This document shows positions 17,965 through 26,668 of a stretch of DNA of 64,000 nt, piece after piece. The notes beneath the pieces are model-generated. The model was given only the letters and a program-made list of their open reading frames with translations. It was not told where the DNA came from and did not search any database. Within the stretch, counting starts at the first letter, position 1; each line of letters opens with the position of its first letter. Made by a program: the position numbers and the translations under genes. The stretch comes from M3007 sp965249785 (lineage in GTDB: Bacteria; Bacteroidota; Bacteroidia; Chitinophagales; Saprospiraceae): the NCBI GenBank assembly GCA_965249785.1, contig CBDFMU010000009.1, forward strand, positions 98,011 through 162,010, written 5' to 3'.

Positions 17965-18996
17965 ATGTCACCAGAACACCTACAAGAACTTATTAATACC
18001 GCAAAAACACTGGTTGCCGATGACAAGGGCCTGCTGGCGATGGATGAAAGCACCACTACCTGCAACCAACGATTTGCCGCGCTGGGCATTCCACAGACCG
18101 TGGAATTTCGCCGGGCCTGGCGGGAGCTGATCGTCACTACGTCTGGCCTCGGAAATAGTATTAGCGGTGCCATTCTGTACGACGAAACCATTCGCCAGAA
18201 GAAACAAGACGGCACTTCCTTCGTAAAAGTCCTCACCGATGCAGGCATCATTCCCGGCATTAAAGTGGATAGCGGTGCCAAGGATATGGCAGGTCATCCT
18301 GGCGAGAAAATAACCGAAGGCTTGGACGGATTACGCGACCGCCTCGAAGAATATTTTCAAATGGGTGCCCGATTTGCCAAGTGGCGCGCCGTGATTGCGC
18401 TGGGCGATGGGATTCCCAGTCAGGCTTGTATGGAGGCCAATGCCCATGCGTTGGCGCGCTATGCTGCTCTATGTCAGGAAGTTGGGCTGGTTCCCGTGGT
18501 GGAGCCGGAAGTACTTATGGATGGTACACATACGCTGGAACAGTGTGCGACAGTAACCGAGGATGTTCTGCACGCGGTCTTCCATCAACTGTATATGCAG
18601 GGGGTAATACTGGAAGGTATGATCCTGAAACCCAATATGATTGTTCCGGGATTGGATAGCCCGCAACAGGCATCGGTGAACGAGGTGGCCGACACCACGG
18701 TACATTGTTTCCTGCGCTCCGTTCCCGCTGCGGTTCCGGCCATTGCCTTTCTGTCGGGCGGCCAATCTGCGGAGCTGGCCTCGGCACATTTGAATGTCAT
18801 GAATGTCCGGTTTAAATCAACATTGCCCTGGGCATTGTCCTTTTCGTTCGCCCGCGCCATTCAGCAACCGGCTTTGGAGATTTGGCAAGGCCAGAAAACC
18901 AACGTCTTAGCGGCGCAGCAAGCACTGCTGCATCGCGCCAAATGCAATCAGGCGGCGAGGCGAGGCGAGTATAGTGCCAGGATGGAGGCAATGTAG
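17965..18996 (+). CDS. Class I fructose-bisphosphate aldolase
   Basis: This encodes 343 residues of the eukaryote-like class I family. Motifs: KGLLAMDESTTTCNQRF at the N-terminus, GIKVDSGAKDMAG, KWRAVIALGDG (catalytic Lys region), VPVVEPEVLMDGTHTLEQC, and the Schiff-base Lys in GMILKPNMIVPG, then FLSGGQSAE. It cleaves fructose 1,6-bisphosphate into triose phosphates without metal. It is the last gene of the central-carbon block and follows a 520-base repeat-rich spacer, so it may have its own promoter. The conserved C-terminal Tyr of vertebrate enzymes is not evident (the end is SARMEAM). Confidence 0.93.
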   Translation: MSPEHLQELINTAKTLVADDKGLLAMDESTTTCNQRFAALGIPQTVEFRRAWRELIVTTSGLGNSISGAILYDETIRQKKQDGTSFVKVLTDAGIIPGIKVDSGAKDMAGHPGEKITEGLDGLRDRLEEYFQMGARFAKWRAVIALGDGIPSQACMEANAHALARYAALCQEVGLVPVVEPEVLMDGTHTLEQCATVTEDVLHAVFHQLYMQGVILEGMILKPNMIVPGLDSPQQASVNEVADTTVHCFLRSVPAAVPAIAFLSGGQSAELASAHLNVMNVRFKSTLPWALSFSFARAIQQPALEIWQGQKTNVLAAQQALLHRAKCNQAARRGEYSARMEAM

Positions 18997-19144
18997 CGTT
19001 TCAGTCGGCGAACAGAGTCCAGTAAATGTTGTAGAAAGGTTATAGCTGCGCTTATGAGTTAAGCGTTATGACCTGTAAAATTGGGTAAACTGCTCTTTGG
19101 TGCGAATTTTTACGCCCAATAAAGCAAGGTATACCATTCGCATC

Positions 19145-20212
19145 ATGGAACCAATCCAAAAGAACAAGACTTATTTCGTCCAACAACAATTGGTCAATAT
19201 GATGCGGTTGGAGAACGACCCTCCGCCCTGGCCGCGCATGATTCTCTGTGCTATTGCCACTTGTGTGCCGTTGGTGCTTGGGCTTTGCCGTGGCGAACTG
19301 GTGATTTCTATTTATGGGGCACTAACTGGCTACATTCTGGGACTGAGCGATCATTTAGGGCCGTTGAAACACCGCTTGTGGACTATTACCCTGACATTTT
19401 TATTATTAATTGCCGGGTTTACAGTTGGACATTTTTTCCAGGGCAATTGGATTGAGTACATAGTTTTATTTACCGCCTTAACTTATTGGCTGGGGATATT
19501 GGCCGGTGAAGGTGCGGAATTAGAGAAGGCTCTGCTTTTTACCACTATATCTTTTGTTTCCGCTTATTCCGCCAAGCCTCTTTCCTCGGAAACAGTGCCG
19601 CTGCTTTGGCTCTACACTGGTACTGCTTATATATGTTTATTAATGGGTATAGTAATACAAGCAATTGTTACAAAACGCAGCCCGGAATCTATTACAGGTT
19701 TTAAAAATGTTTTGAAAAAAACCTTGGTTCTCCATAAAGCGAAATACCTCCACGCAGCGACTTATGCACTAGTAGCATTGTTATCGGTTTGGATAACCTG
19801 GTATTTTCAATTAGAACGAGGTTATTGGGTCACCATGACTGTTTTATTAGTCATGAAGCCAGATATAAATTCCGCTTTTTATCGGGCTTTTCAACGCTCT
19901 ATTGGTACCATCCTCGCCGTATTATGTGTAGATATACTAATTCAATTAGGCGAAAATCCGCGTTGGTTTATACCCCTGATTATCGGTTGTGCGCTGGGCG
20001 TTCCGTGGGCCATTAAAAGGAATTACTGGTTAGTGACTTTTCTAACGACCATTATGGTAGTTCTTTTATTAGAATTGGTTTCACCACATCCAGACGATTT
20101 GCATACGCCTTTTGTGCGATTGACCGCTACCCTACTCGGTTGTGGTTTGGGTTTAGCTGGAATGGTGATTTCTAAAATGACTGGCTCTATAAATAAAGAG
20201 GAAGGTGTGTAG
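19145..20212 (+). CDS. FUSC-family inner-membrane protein
   Basis: This encodes 355 residues from the ATG at 19145; the frame opens at 19097. It has about eight to ten hydrophobic segments in two halves. The second half has the FUSC/aromatic-acid-exporter pattern ERGYWVTMTVLLVMKPDINSAFYRAFQRSIGT followed by more membrane helices. The first half is similar but more diverged (PRMILCAIATCVPLVLGLC...GALTGYILGLSDH). Related proteins export small aromatic acids or stay uncharacterised, and the substrate here is unknown. The stop codon lies inside a strong hairpin that should end transcription. Confidence 0.75.
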   Translation: MEPIQKNKTYFVQQQLVNMMRLENDPPPWPRMILCAIATCVPLVLGLCRGELVISIYGALTGYILGLSDHLGPLKHRLWTITLTFLLLIAGFTVGHFFQGNWIEYIVLFTALTYWLGILAGEGAELEKALLFTTISFVSAYSAKPLSSETVPLLWLYTGTAYICLLMGIVIQAIVTKRSPESITGFKNVLKKTLVLHKAKYLHAATYALVALLSVWITWYFQLERGYWVTMTVLLVMKPDINSAFYRAFQRSIGTILAVLCVDILIQLGENPRWFIPLIIGCALGVPWAIKRNYWLVTFLTTIMVVLLLELVSPHPDDLHTPFVRLTATLLGCGLGLAGMVISKMTGSINKEEGV

Positions 20213-20227
20213 GGACACACCTTCCTC
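20198..20227 (+). terminator. Hairpin terminator overlapping the stop of the FUSC gene
   Basis: A perfect 13-base-pair stem (GAGGAAGGTGTGT / ACACACCTTCCTC) with a 4-base loop AGGG. The TAG stop (20210-20212) is in the stem and loop. The following sequence is AT-rich but has no clean U run. Confidence 0.65.
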
Positions 20228-20248
20228 TCATCTATTAAAATCTATTAT

Positions 20249-20298
20249 TTATAGTCAATATAGAGTGTTTTGAGATCAATTAACTAAACACCCTAAAC
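20249..20298 (-). repeat. Dispersed repeat family A, copy split by the IS (left part)
   Basis: Starts TTATAGTCAA, the inverse of the family A end TTGACTATAA, and continues GATCAATTAACTAAACACCCTAAAC. The rest of the copy resumes after the IS at 21618-21641 (CACCCTAAACTACTCTAAACC). The copy is in minus orientation relative to the copies at 17443, 23885 and 38839. Confidence 0.5.
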
Positions 20299-21617
20299 AT
20301 TAGTGTCCGGTTCTAATTAGAAGAGAATCAATTGATTAGAATTGTCGGGGTCTTGTTTTTGTAATGATTGCGTTGCAAGTAGTTGATTTACAGGAGTTTT
20401 ATCAAAAGGAGATACGCTTAGGATCTGTAATATCTCGTTCATGGATTTTGAGATTTGTAACTTTTCTTTCAAAATGGCAACCAAGACATAGGTAGACACA
20501 GCAATCCAGATTTGCGTTTTAACTGCATTTTGGCTTTCGCCCCAAAAGACTTTGATTTTCAGGTGTTGTTTTATCCATTTGAAAAACAATTCAATTTGCC
20601 AGCGGTACTTATATAATAATGCCACCTCAATGGCTTTGGCGTCAAAATGATTAGTCAAAAAGACGAAGGTTTTGTTCAATTCTTTATCATGGTACTTGAT
20701 GCGCCGTAAATGGGAAGGGTAGTTTTTGGATGCATAGAAGTTTTTGAGCCGAATCGTTTGATCACAAATCAAGCCCGTTGTTTTGTCAACCGGATGCGAG
20801 TACATACGGATAAATCGAAGATTGTCTTTTGCTCGGGTTACAAAATAAGCTTGTGAGGTGTTAATCCTGAATAAGCGTGTCCAATCCAAGTAGCCCCGGT
20901 CCATAATGTAAAAGGCATCTATTTCAAAGTCAAGAATGTCCAGCACGTTTACATCATGCACTAGACCATCAGTAATATGAATGAAGCACGGAATCTGACA
21001 ACGTAAATCAAAAAGAGTGTGCATCTTGACCGCCGCTTTATGCTTTCGGAATTTGGCCCACCAAAACACTTCCAGACACAAATCAATCGTCGTAGAATCC
21101 AGCGCATAAATCGAATTATTCAAATCAATACCCTCTAAAATCGCTCCGGCTAATGAAAATCGGGCTTTTTGAATCAAGACTTGAGCAAAATCAGCATAAA
21201 TTCGCCAATCCCGTTGTTCGTTGGCATCTGCTAGTGTAGTCCGACTAATGCCTTTGTTCAAACCCAAATGATATAACTTGGATTGATGGGCCTGAAGACA
21301 AATTACCAGATCGCGCAGGCTCTCCCGATGGGTAAGTTGTCCAAAACTTAAACTCAGAAATTGATGCCAGCAACTAAAATTCCGAACTCGATAATTCCCA
21401 CTATACTTCTCCACACAGCGGGCAAACTCCTCAGGATGAACCAAACTCATCAATTGTGCAAAAACGTATTTGCCTTTGTTCATGGTTGCGCTCGTTTGAA
21501 CAACCAAGATTGGCATCACTGACCAGATTCAAATCGTTCACACCCAAAATCCTAGTCAATAAATTGAATATCAACAACTTAATACAAAATCAAAATCTCT
21601 TAACCGGACACTAGTGC
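20299..21617 (-). mobile_element. IS4-family insertion sequence
   Basis: About 1.3 kb. The terminal inverted repeats TAGTGTCCGGTT (20301-20312) and AACCGGACACTA (21603-21614) match perfectly over 12 bases. The direct repeat CACCCTAAAC lies at 20289-20298 and 21618-21627, consistent with a 10-base or slightly longer target duplication; exact end positions are uncertain by 2-3 bases. The element holds a single intact transposase gene and sits inside a copy of dispersed repeat family A. Confidence 0.85.
20317..21483 (-). CDS. IS4-family transposase
   Basis: This encodes 388 residues from the ATG at 21483 (MNKGKYVFAQLMSLV); the open frame extends to 21519. The N-terminal part resembles the DUF4372 domain of Bacteroidota IS4 elements (HPEEFARCVEKYSGNYRVRN...WHQFLSLSFGQLTHRESLRD). 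The DDE catalytic site is visible: the first Asp in YALDSTTIDLCL, the second in YIMDRGYLDW, and the Glu in the IS4 signature Y-2-R-3-E-6-K, here YKYRWQIELFFKWIK. The gene is intact, so the element may be active. The reading frame ends 18 bases inside the left end. Confidence 0.92.
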   Translation of the reverse strand: MNKGKYVFAQLMSLVHPEEFARCVEKYSGNYRVRNFSCWHQFLSLSFGQLTHRESLRDLVICLQAHQSKLYHLGLNKGISRTTLADANEQRDWRIYADFAQVLIQKARFSLAGAILEGIDLNNSIYALDSTTIDLCLEVFWWAKFRKHKAAVKMHTLFDLRCQIPCFIHITDGLVHDVNVLDILDFEIDAFYIMDRGYLDWTRLFRINTSQAYFVTRAKDNLRFIRMYSHPVDKTTGLICDQTIRLKNFYASKNYPSHLRRIKYHDKELNKTFVFLTNHFDAKAIEVALLYKYRWQIELFFKWIKQHLKIKVFWGESQNAVKTQIWIAVSTYVLVAILKEKLQISKSMNEILQILSVSPFDKTPVNQLLATQSLQKQDPDNSNQLILF

Positions 21618-21644
21618 ACCCTAAACTACTCTAAACCAATTTTA

Positions 21645-22850
21645 TTAGTCCATTTCCAAATCCAAATCCACTTTCTCGTGCCAAGGCAGGCCATCCAGAT
21701 TCAGCCGATCCATGAAAGGATCAGGATTAAATTGCTCTACGTTGAATACACCTGGCCCCGACCACGCCCCCGTAATGACCATCCGCGCGCCAATCATCGC
21801 CGGAACGCCAGTGGTATAACTGACTGCTTGCGTACCGGTTTCTTTATAAGCCGCTTCGTGCGAGCAGTTATTCCAAACGTAGTAGGTGCGCTCTTTCCCG
21901 TCTTTTATGCCCTTAATGCGGCAGCCAATACTAGTAAAACCAGTATAATTTTCTCCCAAATCTTCGGGCGCAGGGAGTACGGCTTTCAGGAATTCCAGCG
22001 GCACAATGTCCATGCCTTTGAAATGAACGGGCGCAATACCCGCCATGCCAATGTTCTGAATCACGCGCAAGTGGGTCAGATATTCCTGGCCGAAAGTCAT
22101 CCAGAAACGAGCGCGGCGCAGGGTCGGGAAGTTTTTGACCAGACTTTCCAGTTCTTCGTGATAAATGAGGTAAGAGCGTTTCGGGCCGATTTCCGGGTAA
22201 TTAATATCTTTCCAGATTTCGTGCGGCTCGGTTTCGATCCACTCGCCATCCTGCCAGTACTTGCCGCGTTGCGTCACTTCGCGGATGTTGATTTCGGGAT
22301 TGAAATTGGTCGCGAAAGCCTTGCCGTGGTCGCCCGCATTGGCATCAATAATGTCCAGTTCGTGGATTTCATCGAAATAATGTTTGGCCGCATAAGCCGT
22401 GAAAACGCTGGTTACGCCGGGGTCGAAACCGCAGCCGAGCAGGGCCACAATGCCTTTTTCCCGGAAACGTTCCTGATAAGCCCACTGCCAGGAATACTCG
22501 AATTTGGCCACGTCTTTCGGCTCGTAATTGGCAGTGTCCATGTAGTTTACGCCCGTTTCCAAGCACGCATCCATGATCGGCAAATCCTGGTATGGCAGCG
22601 CGATATTCACCACCAAATCAGGCTGAAATTGTTTGATCAAAGCCACGGTTTGCGCCACATCATCGGCGTCCAGTTGAGCCGTTTCGATCTTTTTGCCACC
22701 ATAGGCCGCGTGAATAGCGTCGGCGATGGTGTCGCATTTCGATTTCGTGCGCGAGGCGAGCATGATGTCACCGAATACGTCGCGGTGCTGGGCACATTTA
22801 TAGGCGACTACGCGGCCCACGCCGCCCGCGCCAATGAGGAGAACTTTCAT
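21645..22850 (-). CDS. Carboxynorspermidine/carboxyspermidine dehydrogenase (saccharopine dehydrogenase family)
   Basis: This encodes 401 residues. It has a Rossmann N-terminus (VLLIGAGGVGRVVAYKCAQ), followed by SRTKSKCDTIADAI and LLGCGFDPGVTSVFTAYAAKH. The motif DIIDANAGDHGKAFATNFNPE, the Trp-rich GKYWQDGEWIE and the C-terminal VSYTTGVPAMIGARMV and GVFNVEQFNPDPFMD closely follow the Vibrio-type carboxynorspermidine synthase rather than true lysine-pathway saccharopine dehydrogenases. The enzyme condenses aspartate semialdehyde with a diamine in polyamine synthesis. The partner decarboxylase (nspC) is not in this window. A TACTTTTG promoter element lies about 130 bases upstream. Confidence 0.85.
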   Translation of the reverse strand: MKVLLIGAGGVGRVVAYKCAQHRDVFGDIMLASRTKSKCDTIADAIHAAYGGKKIETAQLDADDVAQTVALIKQFQPDLVVNIALPYQDLPIMDACLETGVNYMDTANYEPKDVAKFEYSWQWAYQERFREKGIVALLGCGFDPGVTSVFTAYAAKHYFDEIHELDIIDANAGDHGKAFATNFNPEINIREVTQRGKYWQDGEWIETEPHEIWKDINYPEIGPKRSYLIYHEELESLVKNFPTLRRARFWMTFGQEYLTHLRVIQNIGMAGIAPVHFKGMDIVPLEFLKAVLPAPEDLGENYTGFTSIGCRIKGIKDGKERTYYVWNNCSHEAAYKETGTQAVSYTTGVPAMIGARMVITGAWSGPGVFNVEQFNPDPFMDRLNLDGLPWHEKVDLDLEMD

Positions 22851-22980
22851 TTAAAGTTATGAATTATGAGTTATGAGTTATTTTTCAAAATGTTGGTTAT
22901 CACCATTTTGAAGCCTGTTTCTTAATATGTTTGAGGAACTTTTGAAAGGTCTTCAAACGTTGTAAATATAGTGGGCCGTG

Positions 22981-22988
22981 CAAAAGTA
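22981..22988 (-). promoter_or_regulatory. -7 promoter element upstream of the carboxynorspermidine dehydrogenase gene
   Basis: The minus strand reads TACTTTTG. The distance to the start codon is about 130 bases, so the 5' leader would be long. The spacer 22851-23111 holds no gene. Confidence 0.35.
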
Positions 22989-23111
22989 GGGAGAAAACCG
23001 ACTTTCTTTCGCCTCGAAATCAAGTCAATTCCTTACTTTCGCCATTGCAGGGAGTCCAAATTTCCCACTCTTAGCACCTCATAACTCATCACTCCTACCT
23101 CATAACTCCTT

Positions 23112-23843
23112 TTGCGTCCCCGTTCACTGCCCGTTTTTCAGGATATTGCTTTCAATCCGAATCCCATTGAGGAGTACGTGCCGATGCAGTCGCTCCACAC
23201 GATGGTGTTCGACCGTTTCTGCGAGGATGGCTGGTGCTATTGGGCGGACATGCTTTTCCGGCGCAACTACTGGGAATGGCGCGAACAACCGTGCCGGGTT
23301 ATTATTCTGCGCATTGATCTGAGTAAATTCTCGCTGAGTAAAAGTCAACGTAAATGCCTGCGACGCAATGAAGACTTAGTTGTGCAGCGACGAGCCATTC
23401 ACATCACGCCGACTCACGAAGGCCTATTTGCGCGCCATGCACAACGTTTTGCGCACAATCGTCCGATGAGTATCTACGGGTTTTTCAGTTTTTTCAGCAG
23501 CATTATGCCCTGTCTGGGGATGCAATTCGATACTTTCCACGAGAACCGATTGCTGGCGACGAGTTATTTTCATGTGGGTCGCAAGAGCGTGGCTGGCAAC
23601 TATTGTATCTATGAACCGGGCATGGAAAGCCGCAGCCTCGGTACGTTTACGATGTTGAAAGAAATTGAATTTGCCATTGAATCAGGGCGGCAATATTATT
23701 ATCCCGGCTTCGTATATGACCTGCCCAGTGAATTTGATTATAAATTGAATTTCAACGGTTTAGAGTACTTCGACTGGTGGGGAAACTGGTATCCATTGGA
23801 GCGATTGCCCGTACGCGACTGGCGGGAAGCGTGGACGATTTAG
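23112..23843 (+). CDS. Arginyl/leucyl-tRNA-protein transferase (ATE/Bpt)-like protein
   Basis: This encodes 243 residues from a TTG at 23112, the only start before an in-frame stop; an ATG at 23184 is the alternative, but the conserved-looking FNPNPIEEYVP lies before it. The middle has LSKSQRKCLRRNEDL, recalling the SxxQRxxxRRN of ATE/Bpt aminoacyl-transferases. The C-terminal GNAT-like part has SYFHVGRKSVAGNYCIYEPG and RSLGTFTMLKEIEFAIESGR, then YYYPGFVYD, matching the SLGxxxxLxxIExA...YxYxGY pattern of that family. Function in N-degron tagging is possible but unproven. It is shorter than typical Bpt and may use a different substrate. Confidence 0.65.
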   Translation: MRPRSLPVFQDIAFNPNPIEEYVPMQSLHTMVFDRFCEDGWCYWADMLFRRNYWEWREQPCRVIILRIDLSKFSLSKSQRKCLRRNEDLVVQRRAIHITPTHEGLFARHAQRFAHNRPMSIYGFFSFFSSIMPCLGMQFDTFHENRLLATSYFHVGRKSVAGNYCIYEPGMESRSLGTFTMLKEIEFAIESGRQYYYPGFVYDLPSEFDYKLNFNGLEYFDWWGNWYPLERLPVRDWREAWTI

Positions 23844-23884
23844 CAGTTTAACTATGAAGTATGAAGTATAAAATATGAGTTTTT

Positions 23885-23980
23885 AATAGTAAAAGTTGAG
23901 AGGTTGACACAGGTTGAGTTATTGATCGTGAATACTTTATGTCTGGTCTTCGTTCAAAACCACTTTGTGTTGGGTATAAT
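23885..23980 (+). repeat. Dispersed repeat family A, copy 2
   Basis: Shares AAAAGTTGAGAGGTTGA, GTCTGGTCTTCGTTCAAAAC, CACTTTGTGTTG and TATAA with copy 1 at 17443-17547. It fills the spacer between two converging genes. Confidence 0.55.
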
Positions 23981-24015
23981 AGTTCATACTTTATAGTTCA
24001 TCGTTCATACTTCTT

Positions 24016-25467
24016 CTACTCGTGTCCCAAATACCCGCGTAGCACTTCCACCAAATCCGTCGTTCGGATGCGCTTGCGCAGTATGTTGTGGTCTTTATCC
24101 AACAGATAAATAACCGGCAAATTCCAGGCGTTGTAGTCTTTCTGGAAATCATTTTTTCCAGTCGGGTCGGCCACATTTTGCCAGGTCCAGCCTTGTTGGG
24201 CGACGTATTTCTTCCAAAAATCATAGTTTTCCATACTGACAGCCACGGCACCCAAACCTTTGGGAGAAAAATCCTTCCAGGTCTGATACACGCCCGGCAT
24301 GGCTTCGCGGCAATGCGCGCACAGCGGACTGTAAAAAATGAGCAGTGAATACGGCGTTTTTAGTTGTGTCAAATCCCAGGCTTGTCCCGTCAAATCGGGT
24401 AAAGACAGCGGTGGCGCAGGCTGTCCCGTCAGGTTGCGACGATGCGAATTGGCCTTTTCTTCAATGCGCAACAGCGTCGCCTGATCGAGCCAGGGCGTAG
24501 CATTTACTTTTTGATAATTATCCGCCAAATGCACAAAAACCTGATCGGCATTGGCCCAGTCATTCTGTTCAAAACGCTGCACCAGATGTTTTACTGTAAA
24601 CTGATAGAACGCGCCATCCTTTGGCATTTTCGCGAGGAGCGCGTCTATTGCGTGGTTCAGGGAATCGGGCTGTGGCGTTACAATCCGAGAAATGTAGACA
24701 TTTAAAGCATTGACCCACAAATTGTTATACACCAGTCGGTCGTCGGTGAAATCGCTGCCATCCCAATAGTGTTGCTGCCACCAGGCGTAGAGTTTGGGGT
24801 TAGGTGCATCACCTTTGGCCTGCGCAGTCAGTTGGGTCGGAGGCGTGGGCCGCTGCAACAGACGCAACAATTTGGCAAATAAGAAATCCGGATGCGCCTG
24901 CATAAACTGTTTGGGCAAAGCCACCAATTCTTCCTGATAACCGCTCAAACGCTTGTTGAGGTCGCCTATCGCCGACGAGTCATTTTTGGTCGCCTGTGCA
25001 ATTAGTTGCAAATTGGCCTGCGTCTGCTCTATTTTCGTTTTGAGGGCCGCTTCGGCATATTTGTATCGAAAAAATGCCGCGTTTTCCGGGGAACCTTCTG
25101 CTTGCAAACTGTCCAAACGCGCTATGGAAGCCCTTATCGTAAAAGAGATATTTGGCTTATCCAGTATAAAATCGAACAAACGTCCGCCCTTAATAGACAA
25201 AAAATACAGCCCAGCATGGCGATTTTTGCTGGAAAAACGCATGGTTCCCGTCGCGGTATCCACCATCGCTGAATCGGCCCGAAAGGCTTGTTCGCCGTAG
25301 TAAAAATTGAGATTGGCGCGAGTGGTTTTCAATCCTTCGATGTGAAACACGAGTTGGTTAGCCTCCGGAACCTGCGCTTTTAAGTTGAAATAAAAGGTAA
25401 AGCATAGGCAAAAAGCAAAGCATCGAAACGTGGCAATTTTACAGGTTTGCATACTTAAATGACTCAT
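24016..25467 (-). CDS. TlpA-like thioredoxin-fold lipoprotein/periplasmic protein with DUF5106-type region
   Basis: This encodes 483 residues; a second ATG at 25452 (MQTCKIATFRCF) gives a more typical signal peptide ending near FNLKAQ. An N-terminal DUF4369-like beta domain (residues ~35-130) is followed by a helical DUF5106-like region. The C-terminal redoxin domain (from ~365) starts GQPAPPLSLPDLTGQ and holds the active site YSPLCAHCREAMPG, a CxxC motif (CAHC). The cis-Pro region is WNLPVIYLLDKD. Such Bacteroidota proteins act as periplasmic thiol oxidoreductases. The substrate is unknown. Confidence 0.85.
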   Translation of the reverse strand: MSHLSMQTCKIATFRCFAFCLCFTFYFNLKAQVPEANQLVFHIEGLKTTRANLNFYYGEQAFRADSAMVDTATGTMRFSSKNRHAGLYFLSIKGGRLFDFILDKPNISFTIRASIARLDSLQAEGSPENAAFFRYKYAEAALKTKIEQTQANLQLIAQATKNDSSAIGDLNKRLSGYQEELVALPKQFMQAHPDFLFAKLLRLLQRPTPPTQLTAQAKGDAPNPKLYAWWQQHYWDGSDFTDDRLVYNNLWVNALNVYISRIVTPQPDSLNHAIDALLAKMPKDGAFYQFTVKHLVQRFEQNDWANADQVFVHLADNYQKVNATPWLDQATLLRIEEKANSHRRNLTGQPAPPLSLPDLTGQAWDLTQLKTPYSLLIFYSPLCAHCREAMPGVYQTWKDFSPKGLGAVAVSMENYDFWKKYVAQQGWTWQNVADPTGKNDFQKDYNAWNLPVIYLLDKDHNILRKRIRTTDLVEVLRGYLGHE

Positions 25468-25504
25468 ATTTAGAGGTTAATCTACCATTTTAAATTCGTG
25501 TACG

Positions 25505-26536
25505 CTAACCACGAAATTCCCGTAACACTTTTATCGCTTGCTCAATCATTGGACGCGTTACATCCAAATGCGTAACAAAACGAATCGTATTTGGCCCAAA
25601 AGCCGAAGCAACGACCCCATTTTCTTTCAAATACGCCAGAAACGCCCCCGTACCGGCGGGTTCAGCCGCCGATACCAGATCGAAAATCACAATATTCGTC
25701 TGCACGGGCCGAATATCGCCCACATAAGACAACTCCGCCAAAGCCGCTGCCAACATACGTGCGTGTGCATGGTCGTCGCGCAACCGCTCTACGTGATGAT
25801 CGAGCGCATAAATACCCGCCGCCGCCAGATAGCCCGCCTGCCGCATGCCGCCACCAAAAGCTTTCCGTAGTCGCCGCGCCTCCGCTATAAAAACCTGACT
25901 ACCAATCAATACCGAACCCACGGGCGCGCCCAGACCTTTGGATAAACAAATGCTGATGCTGTCTGCTTCTGCGCCAATTTCCAAAGTTGTATCGCCCGTT
26001 TCCACCAAAGCGTTGAATATCCGTGCGCCATCCAGATGCAGTTTGAGTCCTTTCTCCCGACACACTTGCCGGATCGCCCGAATATTTTCCAAAGGGTAAA
26101 TACTGCCGCCACCTTTGTTGCAGGTATTTTCGATGACGACCAGTTTGCTAAGTGGCAGCCAGTCGGCCAGCGGGCGCACCGCAGCGGCGACCATTGGAGC
26201 AGTCAGAATTCCATTTTCGCCACGTAACAGATTGACTGCCAAGCCCGAATGAAAAGCGTAGCCACCTACTTCATATTGATAAATATGGCTCATTTCGTCG
26301 CAAATCACCTCATCCAGCGGGCGGGTGTGGACTTTCAAGGCGATTTGGTTGGTCATCGTACCCGACGGACAAAACAGAGCGGCTTCATGGCCGAATAGAT
26401 CAGCGCACTTGGCTTCCAGCGCATTTACCGTCGGGTCTTCGCGGAATACGTCGTCGCCCACCTCGGCGGCCCACATGGCTTGGAGCATGGCGGGTGTGGG
26501 GCGGGTGCCGGTATCAGAGAGGAGGTTGATTTGCAT
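25505..26536 (-). CDS. ltaE: Low-specificity L-threonine aldolase
   Basis: This encodes 343 residues from the ATG at 26536. The frame opens at 26623, but those codons overlap repeat sequence and the promoter. PLP fold-type I features are present: NLLSDTGTRPTPAML at the start, FCPSGTMTNQIALKVH, the His and Asp of KLHLDGARIFNALV, and the PLP-lysine in SICLSKGLGAPVGSVLIG. The enzyme cleaves threonine or allo-threonine to glycine and acetaldehyde. The -7 element TACCTTTG ends 5 bases before the ATG, so the mRNA would be leaderless. Confidence 0.92.
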   Translation of the reverse strand: MQINLLSDTGTRPTPAMLQAMWAAEVGDDVFREDPTVNALEAKCADLFGHEAALFCPSGTMTNQIALKVHTRPLDEVICDEMSHIYQYEVGGYAFHSGLAVNLLRGENGILTAPMVAAAVRPLADWLPLSKLVVIENTCNKGGGSIYPLENIRAIRQVCREKGLKLHLDGARIFNALVETGDTTLEIGAEADSISICLSKGLGAPVGSVLIGSQVFIAEARRLRKAFGGGMRQAGYLAAAGIYALDHHVERLRDDHAHARMLAAALAELSYVGDIRPVQTNIVIFDLVSAAEPAGTGAFLAYLKENGVVASAFGPNTIRFVTHLDVTRPMIEQAIKVLREFRG

Positions 26537-26540
26537 GGGG

Positions 26541-26548
26541 CAAAGGTA
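26541..26548 (-). promoter_or_regulatory. -7 promoter element placing ltaE on a leaderless mRNA
   Basis: The minus strand reads TACCTTTGCCCCATG: the TAnnTTTG element, four C residues, then the ltaE start codon. With a normal -7 to +1 distance, transcription would begin at or next to the A of the ATG. Confidence 0.5.
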
Positions 26549-26668
26549 ATGGGAACGCGGATTTCGCGGAAGAGGCGGATTTTCGCGGACTTTTTTATAA
26601 ATCTGAATATCCAAGTGGCCCAAGTTTGTTATTGTGTCGGAATCTGTTCGCTCTTAATAGGCCACTTT

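Noticed and set aside
20289..21627. Exact 10-base target duplication of the IS
   Set aside because: The duplication is plausible, but the distances from the inverted ends differ by one base, so exact element ends are not claimed.
21678..22862. 394-codon plus-strand open frame over the carboxynorspermidine dehydrogenase gene
   Set aside because: Antisense shadow of a well-recognised enzyme.
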